DNA from: Diaporthe sp. PMI_573
Lineage: Eukaryota > Ascomycota > Sordariomycetes > Diaporthales > Diaporthaceae
Length of the DNA: 64,000 bases
Direction of reading: 5' to 3'
Assembly (NCBI GenBank): GCA_021399435.1
Contig: JAJTUP010000138.1
Span: 1-64,000, forward strand
This document shows, piece after piece, positions 34,565 through 43,573 of this stretch; the first letter of the stretch is position 1; each line of letters starts with the position of its first letter. A program made the translations under genes and the position numbers. The notes under the pieces are model-generated. The model did not search any database and was not told where the DNA came from. It worked only from the letters and a program-made list of their open reading frames with translations.

Positions 34565-35004
34565 CGTGAAAACTCATGGAAAAGTATCTACAACTTCACA
34601 GGCCAAAGACAGATGCAGAATTATAAATAAATTTCCCGTGCTGGGCAAAGGCGATATGGCCCTTTGAGAAATGACTTCAAATCGAGCATCGGGTTTCTAA
34701 ACCTGAAGTCTGGCTCATTATATAACATAAAACACTGACAGAATTTTGGTCGGACATTATCTGGGCCACTCTGTGCTGGTACTAGATCGGCAAAGCTTGA
34801 TGAGCCCAATTGGCACTGAAAAGAGGTTGGGGAGCAAGTATCACAACAGTTGGTTAATATATCCTTGTACGTTCCCCTGTTCGTTAGCCAATGGATCATA
34901 TTGAAATCGACCATCTGTACAGTATACTAGGGGAAATCATTTTTCTAAAAGTGCACGAACGGATTGTGACCAGTACCGCGGGTCACAATTGATCCGTGCA
35001 CTAT
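34565..35004. other. intergenic with hairpin repeat
   Basis: A minus-strand open frame at 34621-34914 has no convincing start or motif. The stretch contains the second GTGCAC hairpin. 34565-34620 is the promoter side of the membrane protein gene. Confidence 0.45.
34951..35001. repeat. GTGCAC-ended hairpin, copy 2
   Basis: GTGCACGAACGGATTGTGACC is matched by the inverted arm GGGTCACAATTGATCCGTGCAC. The arms are the same family as 31861..31906, 3.1 kb away. Confidence 0.8.
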
Positions 35005-35430
35005 CAGCTCTTTCAGAACTCGGACGCCGTCTTTGTCACGGACGCCCAAGGCCGCACTGCACTCGACTGCTACAGCCCGGGCCCAGCTGGACGATACGAG
35101 GCTCTTGATCGCTCACGGCTCCGACCCGAATTCGATTGATATCACAGGCCGTACCACTATCCTGCACGCAGTCCACAGCCTTAATATCAAAGCTCTCCGC
35201 ATGGTCCTCGAAGCTGGAGTGGACCCTAGTCGCCAGATGCCGAAAGGTTCTATTTTACGGCAGCCTCCTCACGTCAGCCGGCTTAAATAGCCTGGAGCCG
35301 GGATGGTCAAGCTGCTCGTCAAGTTCGGCGCCAAGATCAACGCGGCTAACCCAGAGGGCCTGACGGCACTGCACTCGGCAGCCATCTCGCAGAATCTCGA
35401 GTATTCACGGCCAATCCGCTTAGCGTCACA
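35005..35430 (+). pseudogene. ankyrin-repeat fragment, frameshifted
   Basis: Three ankyrin pieces lie in successive frames on the plus strand: AVFVTDAQGRTALD near 35025, LLIAHGSDPNSIDITGRTTI and LHAVHSLNIKALRMVLEAGV at 35100-35230, and MVKLLVKFGAKINAANPEGL then TALHSAAISQNLE at 35300-35400. Frame changes and the stop at 35288 separate them. No start is visible and the 3' end dissolves into repeat-like DNA. This is a decayed copy, on the opposite strand to the ankyrin relic at 29-30 kb. Confidence 0.7.
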
Positions 35431-35944
35431 CTGACGTGCAGATCGTTCATTACACTGACGCCGCGTCAGTGTCTTTCAAATTTGCCGAAAGCGATTATCG
35501 GCGCTGAGGTCTATGCGCTCTTTATCCGGGCCCGTCCAGCATAACTTAATGCGAGTTCATTCCATTGAGCTGGCTGGTTGGGCGACTCCGCGTCGAGCTG
35601 AATTGCAACCTTCACTTCGAGTGCGACAACCAAGCGCATTGGTCCCATCTGAAGCTATTGCGTAAAATCCACGTTGAGGCTTGCCGACTACCAGCCACTA
35701 GGCCGCAGCTATCCGGCAGGCACCTACGCATATAAGCCCGGCAGGCCCGTTGCCTTACGCGATGGCCAGAGATCAGCCTCATCACCCCCGAATAACTACG
35801 TTCCGTTCTCAGAGCCACTGCTGCGCAGCTGCCTCCAACCACCAACCTACCTGCGACTAAACTGCTCCAGTGCACCTGACGCTGTTTAAGTCAACGTTGC
35901 AACGACCTCGCCTTTGCTCTCGGAAACTGTTCACAGCTTTAAAA
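35431..35944. other. intergenic with short inverted repeats
   Basis: Three copies of CACTGACG-type words occur in 50 bases, two of them forming the hairpin ACACTGACG-CCG-CGTCAGTGT at 35452..35472. The remainder is probably promoter for the membrane protein gene at 35945. No other gene is visible. Confidence 0.5.
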
Positions 35945-36654
35945 ATGGCACATCAAGATAATAATGGAGACATTGTGCGAATCCCGCCTCTCATTACCAA
36001 CAATTTGAATGGGATCCCTGAGGGTCGACGTGAAGAATATGGCGAGCTAAACATTCTGATTGGCCGCTCTCTGAGGCAATACTGTGGTGTATGGATTCCT
36101 TTTGTTATGTCGTATCATGAGAATGATTCGAAACGAAAGCACTAACATATTATTCATACTAGCCAACTGAATCTTCTAAAACGGTCCATAAATGGTGGCT
36201 TCAGAATCTTACGGCAGTGATTGGCGTTTCCACACTGGGTGCGTCGATCACCTTCGGCGTTCTCACCACGTTCTCTGCCACGCCCGAAACGCTTTCTGGA
36301 CAATTTGATAATAATACAATTCAAACGTTTCTTGCAGTCGCATTTCTCCTCTTCCTTGTCACTATCGGCGTGGCGAATCTCCTTTACCTCTTGATTTTCT
36401 TCTACGAGGACGATTTCTTCCGAAGCAATGAGGTCTTTGGGCAAAGTCCCAACTGGCTCGGTATCAACTATCCGTTCAAACAATGGCTCCACTGGTCCAA
36501 CTTGATCCTAACCTCAGTCATGTTGGCTGCTTTCATTATGCTTGCTCTTGTAATCGTTGGGTATGTAAAAGTTGTTGGATGGATAACTTTGGCGTGTATT
36601 GGTGTATATTGTATTCTCTATTTGGCGATCTGGCTTTGCAAGCTTTTCTCCTAG
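35945..36654 (+). CDS. four-helix fungal membrane protein
   Basis: Exons are 35945..36088 and 36163..36654, encoding 211 residues. The start (AAAAATGGCA) is the first ATG of a hydrophilic N-terminus (MAHQDNNGDIVRIPPLITNN). The 74-nt intron has a GTATGG donor, an ACTAAC branch at 36141 and an ACTAG acceptor, phase 0. Hydrophobic segments are about TAVIGVSTLGASITFGVL, FLAVAFLLFLVTIGVANLLY, LTSVMLAAFIMLALVIVGYV and WITLACIGVYCILYLAIWLC. The four helices and the lack of a cleavable signal place it in a cell membrane. It resembles families of uncharacterised fungal transmembrane proteins. No transport or enzymatic motif is visible. Confidence 0.75.
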
Positions 36655-37200
36655 AGAAACCTAAAGGTTGAGTTGTTTTGATGGGGGCCTGAAGGTATGC
36701 TGCGTGCCGTTTTTAGTTTTGATTTCATCTAGCGCTTTTGGAGGCGGCGAGTGGTTGTAGAGGCAAGTCAAGACAGTTGGGAAAGTAGCGGGTTTAAGTG
36801 GGCCATTAGAGGTGTTGTAATAACCTAAAAGAGCCTTGAGGAATGAATCTTGGGGCTATAGTCAGGCTAAAGCCAGTACCAGAGCCGCAAAGGGCCAGAT
36901 TCGTAAGAGCAGACCTAGAGCTACGAAATTGACGAGGTTAATGACGCCTTGTAACTAGGCCTGACAAGTCCCATTCCAATCCCAAGCGACTAATTAACTA
37001 GATTCGCACCTCGTCACTCTGATACCTCTGATGCTAATGATGGAAGCAGCTGTACCCTATTAGTATCATTCTCCCAGACCCGCTAGTCCGGGAGAGTGCT
37101 ACAACTCTGGCGCTACTAATTTGTCCACGGTGCTATAATACTAGCAGAAGGTTTACTACTAGATCTTCAAACCGTAATGGAAACGCGGGAAGGCCCTACT
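36655..37200. other. intergenic, nothing recognised
   Basis: 3' flank of the membrane protein gene and G+C-normal DNA without an open frame of note. The composition drops sharply into A+T-rich repeat after about 37210. Confidence 0.5.
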
Positions 37201-37525
37201 ACAAATATGTTCCTTGCAACAAGTTTCCTTTTTTTTGTAGATAATAGAGGAAATGACCCTTATAACTCTCTATGCTATTATAGCCTACTAAGTAAGAGAT
37301 AGATTACTAGATAGAGAAAGTAGTCCCCCTAAGGAGTGTATTTTATCTATGTAAAGAGTTGCTGTAATTTCTATAAGTCTATAGTAAGCTTAGAAGAGTA
37401 TTAAGTCGTAGTTTTAGAAGATTTAGTAGATCTATTTATATTCCTTTATTTTATTTAATAAGAGGTCTTATTAGCTGCTTACTAAGGTAAATAATTATTA
37501 GTCTTTAATATATTATAATACCTAT

Positions 37526-37724
37526 TGTCACGGCCAGCAGGAGATGCAGCATGTGAGCTGGGTCTATTGGCGCTATCAACGAATATTCTAAGCTGAGAAG
37601 AGGAGAAGAAAAGGGGGGAGCGGAGCTCTGGCGGTCCTCTAGCTCGCAAAGTCTTGACGCAACTATGGGGCTAAGAGTTAGTTTATAACGGCTAGGTAGC
37701 TTGCCTACCGTGGCTGCCGTTACA
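37526..37724. repeat. possible solo LTR
   Basis: A G+C-rich 199-bp patch in A+T-rich DNA begins TGTCACGGC and ends GCCGTTACA, so the ends are an imperfect inverted repeat with TG...CA. Flanking pentamers (CCTAT and CAATA) do not match, so the target duplication is lost or the limits are wrong. Confidence 0.4.
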
Positions 37725-38242
37725 CAATAACCCTATACTAATAATAATACTAGTAGTAGTTAATATAAGAGATATTAAACCTAGTATAAATATTAATATT
37801 TAAAATAAAGTCTATCTTAGCTATTTTATTCAAAGCTATATATTTTATACTAAATTATTTTATTAGTAACTTTTATAAGTTTAATATAAAGAGCTTATTT
37901 TTATTTAAGATAATTTTATATAACGTAGTTTATTAGTCAGTAGTGTAGATTAATTAGTAGCATACTTTTGCTAACTTTACCAACTTTAGCCAACCTTAGT
38001 ACCTGCCTAAGGCAAAATTATTAATAAAAATTAGTATTAATTAGTACTAACTAGTCTAAATTACTTATTTCTAATTAATTTTATTAATTTAAAGGCATAA
38101 TATAGCTATAATACTAGTTTAAAGATTTAAAGTTTTAGTAGGCAGGCTTATTTTTAGTATAAATTATATCTCTATTTTTTGCGATAGTCTTATATTACTC
38201 TACCTACTTAAATATTTAATATACTAGAAACTAATAATAATT

Positions 38243-38348
38243 ATGCCAATTTATTTAAAAGAAAATAAAATCAATTTAGTGCTTTAGACAATTAATTATT
38301 TTTAAAAAAACTAAAAAAAGTTATTAAATACCTATTAAGCTATATATA
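38243..38348 (+). pseudogene. Fot1/pogo-like transposase, N-terminal relic
   Basis: From ATG 38243 the frame reads MPIYLKENKINLVL-stop-TINYF, and then continues with TAA/TAG at every place where Gln would fit. The pattern resembles the N-terminal helix-turn-helix start of Fot1/pogo transposases, in which a run like E..I.LAL.AI precedes K.S.R.AA..Y.V. All the stops are explained by C-to-T change of CAA/CAG. The frame is cut off where the LTR-like repeat begins (TGTTAAACGG). Confidence 0.5.
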
Positions 38349-38770
38349 TCTGTTAAACGGAAACGTTTATTAGGGCGCTACACGTAAGGAGTTACCTTAG
38401 ACTTGGTGCTAGTGGCGTGCGCGCCGAAAGATAAGTTTGGCGGCCGTGAGTCGATTTTTTAGGCTATTGTAAGACCCTAACTTCGTACCTCTACATTACC
38501 CTTATTTCTTACCCAAAAAGTATATAACTTAGTTTATTAGATAGCCTGATTTCTGAAGTTTATCTATATTTAGTTTAGTCACTGTCAGGGTTAGGGTTGG
38601 CTGGTTATTTATAGCTAAAGATAGTAGGTCTAAGGGCTAAATTTTCCGGCCCCTCTATTCGTGTACCAGAGCCAACCCACGCGTGCCCAAGGGTGAGATA
38701 ATGTCGGAGGGACTGTAAGGAGGGCTAACAGAAGCCCACTCAAATTTAATACAAAGTTGTCCAATCCATT
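38349..38770 (+). repeat. LTR-like dispersed repeat, copy 3
   Basis: It starts TGTTAAACGGAAACG and follows copies 1 and 2 to about CCATTCTCAAG, after which similarity fades. Mutation level is intermediate. It interrupts the Fot1-like relic, which gives the relative age of the two insertions. Confidence 0.65.
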
Positions 38771-39674
38771 CTCAAGCAAACCAACAAGATTATAAGGTTA
38801 AAAGACCTATTATTATGTTTTCCAACTAATTTTATTTAACTATATATACTTTGCTACTACGTATATTTAGAAGCCATTATACTAGTTGGCTTGATAGACC
38901 TTATTAAGCCATCTACTTAATCTATCTAACTCCTTTTATTTTATTGGCTTTCTATTATTAATCTTTAATCTAATAGCCAGAAGGTCCTCAATCTATTGAG
39001 AATAAATCTCATAGGTTCTCAATATACTAATAAACATATCTATTCTTGTTGATATTGTTAATAGGTTCTTGTCGTGGCACTTTAATACAAGGGCTGCCCT
39101 TACTTTAACGTAGACTTGCTTATTGTAGTTAAAGTCTATTTTCTTAGCTGTTTCTGGCAAGGCTGTTAGAATATATATCTACATAGTAGAGCGTAGTTAA
39201 CTTACCTGGGTCTCAGACACGTATACTAGGTCGACTTGTATTATGGTATTGGTTTTGGCCAAATGATTATTTTCAAATGGTCTTAAGGGACAAGTCTGTA
39301 AACCGATCCGGATCCTCAGTCTAGGACAGGGCGGCTTTTATAGTCCATTTCAGGCAAGTTAAAGGCCTGAGTCACATAGCGAAGGCACTTTAACGGTGCT
39401 TAATGGCGTCTAACTAGAGCTTGTGTCTTGCAATAGCTTCAACCTTAATGGGCCGGTCTATTTCAAGGTTGAGAGCGCCGGCGTAAATAGCGGCAGAGGC
39501 TAGGCACGGCTTAACACTAAGACTTATAGTGCAAAGTAGTAGCATCTAATAGGGTACTGGTTTGCAAAAGTAGATTAAAAAGTTACTATTTAAAGCCTTA
39601 CATAGTAAATCTTACTGTTATTATCAATAAGATATATTGTTTCTTGTCCTCATAGGATACCTATTGCTGTTCCA

Positions 39675-39810
39675 GTTTAGTAGAGGAACTCAAAGAATAC
39701 AAATAGTCTATACACGAGCTTAGGGCTGTTGAAGAGTAGTTGGAAGGCTGAGCAGACAGTAGATAGACCAATAAACAGTTGATAAAAAAACACAGTGTGG
39801 CCGAAGCCAC
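39675..39810 (+). repeat. dispersed transposon 3' end, copy B
   Basis: Inverted partner of 6796-6965. The coding end reads VEELKEYK-stop-SIHELRAVEE-stop-LEG-stop, where copy A has open codons. The terminal hairpin GTGGC-CGAA-GCCAC lies at 39797..39810. This copy has more RIP-type stops than copy A. Confidence 0.65.
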
Positions 39811-39820
39811 CGATGACGTC

Positions 39821-40818
39821 TAGTACGAACATCCAAGGTAATTAGCCCAAATCGTACTTGCCACCGTTCCGTTTATGTTTAAACACAACGCAGCAGCATC
39901 AATGACTTTACAGATCGCAGAGACCGAATGTTTGTTTCATTTGCTTTAACGTTCATTTCTCGCTGATAGCAGTCAAGGTTGCATTGGTGGGAGGGGAAAG
40001 TGCTCGCGCTCTTCCATCGCGAAAGAAACGCAACCAGTCATTCGCGAGGTCATCAACCATAAGAGCACCGCAAACGCAGCTACAATGTACACACTCAGGC
40101 CAAACCATTCAGCTCAAGTACCCAGACGCAAATGACAATTCAATCCCGCAACTTACCACAACAAATCCTATGTTCATGTCTATGTGATCGAGTACGGACC
40201 ATGCAAGTGCTCCAAACCCAGGCCGAGACTACACGAGCATACGAAGACGAATCCTGTTGGAGAAAACACCAGCATCGCAAAATCAAAGAATGACGGCCAC
40301 CGAAGGTATGGCATGATTCAGCCTCCTCAGGAACTTCCTGAGATCCCCTGGAAGACCCAAACAACCATAACATCACCATGGAAGGTTCTATCAGAAAATA
40401 AATCCAGAATCTAGAATTACATAGTCAAGAAGTCTTTAGGTATAATGCCGACAAGTTCCGGCACCGCCGAGACTCGGGCCATTGCATCCTCCATCACGCT
40501 GCGCGTGCTGGCTAGAGAGGAGCTCTACCACTAAGCCGGGAGGCCTTCCCTGTCCAGGGTTGACAACCACAGCTATCCAGACAAGACTACTGATGCCATG
40601 GAAAATTGATAGAGGGATCAATTACTCGTCAAAGTTCTCGCAAAATGAGCAGAGGCTTTCATGTCAGGGGATCTCGCCTAGCAGGGGTGGGTACATTCAG
40701 GCAGCCCCGTGAGGATTGGCGTTCGGCGAGCTTCGAGGATGGGCTTCGGCGGAGCTATGAATGTCAATGTCATTGAGTGTCTTCAGTAGTCGATGTTGGC
40801 AACGTGTTGTATTTAGCT
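39821..40818. other. no supported gene; tRNA-like A-box present
   Basis: Short overlapping frames at 39984-40187 and 40184-40414 have no family match. On the minus strand 40522..40537 reads GGCTTAGTGGTAGAGC, an RNA-polymerase-III A-box/D-arm. A weak B-box (GGCCCGAGTCTC) lies at 40469..40480, but no acceptor or anticodon stem forms. It may be a tRNA-derived repeat or a chance match. Confidence 0.4.
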
Positions 40819-40823
40819 AGTGG

Positions 40824-41056
40824 TGTCACACGGAAGGAAACCCACCCTTGGTGGAGCATGTTTAGGCAGCCAGCGGCCCCCGTGGGCCAGCTGAAGGAAT
40901 AGGAGCCTCAGGTATCCAGACTCGATGGACTATATATGGCGCGAGTCTAGTACTTGTATCCAGGGAGGATCCTTGAACCTCAAGGATCCCTTAGACCCCC
41001 TTAGAGATTATCGTTGAATACCAACAAGCCCTACACACACACTAGCCCTTGTAACA
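40824..41056. repeat. solo LTR with perfect target duplication
   Basis: 233 bp, beginning TGTCACACGG and ending CCCTTGTAACA. The pentamer AGTGG lies immediately outside both ends (40819..40823 and 41057..41061). An internal TATATATGG could be its TATA box. No internal retrotransposon region is present, so the element was lost by LTR-LTR recombination. Base composition is ordinary, so this copy has escaped RIP, as expected for a short solo LTR. Orientation is not determined. Confidence 0.85.
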
Positions 41057-41158
41057 AGTGGCATCTGGTTATGTCTTGTTATTTCACAGTAACGGCCTAG
41101 TCTGTCTAACGTCGCAAACGGTTGGACTGGAGTTACCAACTATCACCCAGGAGCCGAT

Positions 41159-41672
41159 CTAGACGGATCCGAGGATGGACCAGGGAGTGGTGGCGATCTT
41201 GACGCCATCAGTAGTGAAGCAGGCGGCAAGGATGCCTTCAGTACCAGAGGTTCCGCAGGTGTAGTCGGGGGTGCCAGTCGCCACATCAGCCTCGTACCAT
41301 ATTGTGCTCTCGTCAATTGCCACATTAGTGTACCAATTCTCAATATTCATCACACCCGGTGCACCAATCTTCGTATCAATTGAGGCATGGTAGGAGGTAT
41401 CGTTGCAGGAGCCGTAAGCAACGACGCGGTCATTGGGGATCCTTTGTGCATACTATCAGTAACTGCTTACTGACATTATTGGAAAAAACGCACCATTCCT
41501 TGAAACAATGAACCGCCTTGCCGGCAGTGATGTCCAGCACATCAAAATTCCAAGTGAGGTTCTGGTTAGACAGACGCTTCGCGGCGACGTTGGTGATCTC
41601 AATGACGTTGGGCGCCCGGACGGAGGGGGCAGCAGCAACAAGGGCTGCAAAGAGAATTGCAGAGAAATACAT
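41159..41672 (-). CDS. small secreted protein, AA1-like (tentative)
   Basis: Exons (coding order) are 41494..41672 and 41159..41441, encoding 153 residues. The start MYFSAILFAALVAAAPSVRA is a clear signal peptide. The intron of 52 nt (donor GTGCGT, acceptor CAAAG, branch near TTACTGA) joins ...HCFKEW to IPNDRVVAYG in frame. Unspliced reading stops after the TGCACAAAGGATCCCCAA stretch. The mature protein of about 135 residues has four cysteines (HCFKE, GSCND, YTCGT, AACFT), enough for two disulfides. It also has N-glycosylation sites (NLTW, NDTS). Strand-rich text (NLTWNFDVLDIT, WYEADVATGT, GVKIATTPWSIL) resembles the beta-barrel AA1-like allergen/effector family. That match is by pattern only. 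It lies just beyond a solo LTR, in the kind of repeat-adjacent setting common for effector genes. Confidence 0.7.
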
Positions 41673-43565
41673 TTTGCAGAGCGTGAATTAGTTAAAGATT
41701 TCAAAGATGTGAGAGTGAATGCGTTGAGGGAATGAGCGAATCGGACGAAAATCAGAATTAGCTCGTTTTAATAGGGGCCGGCTGTGCCCCTATTGGCAAC
41801 ATGCTGATGCCCCATCGAAAGCTTACAACTTATTTATATCCAAGATGATGGCTTGCTTGGTCCTCATCTAAGGGACTATCTCGTATTGCACGTTAGCTAA
41901 AAAGCTGCAACTTTAAATTGCGGGGGAATCCACCCCACCACCTACGCTCTTAATTTTCGGCTTCCGCGGTGCGGCAGCTGGAATACCCGGTGAGCACATT
42001 GCATACTGCTTGGAAATGCCCAGGACAATATATCGGCTCTTTTCGTGGCGTGAAACCCTTTCCACTGGCGCCCCTTGAATGTATGAACAGGCCACGCGAA
42101 CCACGGCCGTTGCACAGCCCACGTCGTTTCTGAAGCGAACAGGCCGCATGAGGCATACTGGCTTAAGAAGACCCATCGACATGATATTGGCTGGTATCGG
42201 TGAAAAGACGGGCTGCCCGTGACCCGCCCGGCCCTGGGTTCAGGAGGCGGACGGGCTGAGCATCTGGGGCATCGGCGTCTCCTGTTGAGGGCCCGGGATA
42301 AGCCTACGTGCTCTGTCGAGCGTGGCTAACGTTATTGGCAACAGCCGATCGGCTACGGTGACAGCGGACCAGCTCAGTTTTGTACCCTATACAAGTGGTA
42401 GGGCTGCCAACTCCAAGAACGCAACGCCTCACGATTGAATATTACATTGCGGGCTTCTGTTGGGTTAGCAAATAAAGCGTAGGCGACTGCGCCGGTGTGG
42501 CGACTACTTCTCGTCTTCACTCTGCGAGGTCTGGTCCCGGGCTCGGGCCTTCAGTCTCCGGTGGGCTGTGGCACCGTGGTCATCAGAAGACAGTAGTGGA
42601 GCTACGTTCTCCAGTCTTCCCTGGGCCGTCGTTGGATCGATGTAACAGGCGCGCTCCTTTTCAGACGCCTGTGCAAGAAACGACGGTCGGCGTGGTGGGT
42701 TTCGTGGACCTCGGCAATCAGGCAGCTGCGCGCTGTCAGAGCCGCCACACCGCGAGCGTTGATGCGCCGTCCATTTCCCCAATCCGCAACACCGACGGGA
42801 TTGTGCAGAGTTGTCACTACGGACATCAAGCTTGATCGATACTTGGCTAGCTCCCGTGTAAACGTTGGAATTCACAACCAGTTATCCATATGGACAGGCT
42901 TTGTCGAGGCTCCATGCGTTATGCGGCACCTTCGCGTAGCTGCAGACTCCCACGCCCATCTTCACCGGGCTCCCTCGACCGCCTCGGCGGTGCCCTGTCT
43001 TCCTGAGGCACACACCGTCGTCGATGCGGCGCCGCCGCCCATGCGCGTGGATTGCCTGCCGTACGTATAAGTGTGGTTGTGTCATGTTCCTTCCAGTACG
43101 CCGTGCGGGTCCCCCTGTCGGCCCGTTTTGCAGTTTCCACGGTGCGCCCACGCGGTTCTTGCCGCCACGGTGTCAGGGCTCATTCTCTACGCTCTGCCAG
43201 GGGAAGCTTCGGCCATGTGAAGTCTGCTAGTCGCATCAACTGTTGACTGGGTTGTCAACGTCTTCCTGCCGAATACTACCCCTAAGCAACCCTTTTTAGA
43301 AGCGCCTACTGATTCTCGATGGCCACACAATGTACGCTGTTCAGAAAAATTGCCAAAGGCTTTAGCCTACAAACAATTAAATTAACTATCGAGAGAAAAA
43401 AACAGAAGTGTTGGAAAAACAATTGGAAGCCGTCAGACCACGGAAAAGAAGAAAGGTGTAAATTGACTAGAATGAGAAGTTTGTTTGAATTGAGTTAATT
43501 TACAGGACTTAAATTGAGGCTGGGGAAATTGACGATAATTGCGATGAAGAGAATGACGACGAATC
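41673..43565. other. intergenic, no supported gene
   Basis: 41673-41780 is the promoter side of the small secreted gene. At 41913-42182 (-) and throughout 42490-43250 open frames of 70-120 codons overlap on both strands in a C+G-rich stretch. None has a signal, motif or family resemblance. 43380-43560 is A+T-richer DNA just outside the hAT transposon. Confidence 0.5.
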
Positions 43566-43573
43566 GTCTACTG

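Larger units (their letters stand above)
37201..39820. repeat. RIP island with nested transposon relics
   Basis: Very A+T-rich and stop-rich. It contains, in order, a possible solo LTR (37526..37724), a repeat shared with 670-850 (about 37925-38115, inverted), a Fot1/pogo-like transposase start (38243), an LTR-like repeat inserted in it (38349), a degraded coding relic on the minus strand (about 38820-39300, KVRAALVLKCHDKNLLTI), and the 3' end of the transposon shared with 6796-6965. Confidence 0.7.

Noticed and set aside
31861..35001. CRISPR-like or phage-like array
   Set aside because: Only two hairpins and a half-site, far apart, in a eukaryotic genome with spliceosomal introns.
40462..40545. 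tRNA gene on the minus strand
   Set aside because: The D-arm-like GGCTTAGTGGTAGAGC is convincing, but no anticodon or acceptor stem can be drawn and the B-box is poor.
42490..43250. possible gene in a C+G-rich stretch
   Set aside because: Several frames are open on both strands, as expected from base composition, and none shows a domain, signal peptide or splice structure.
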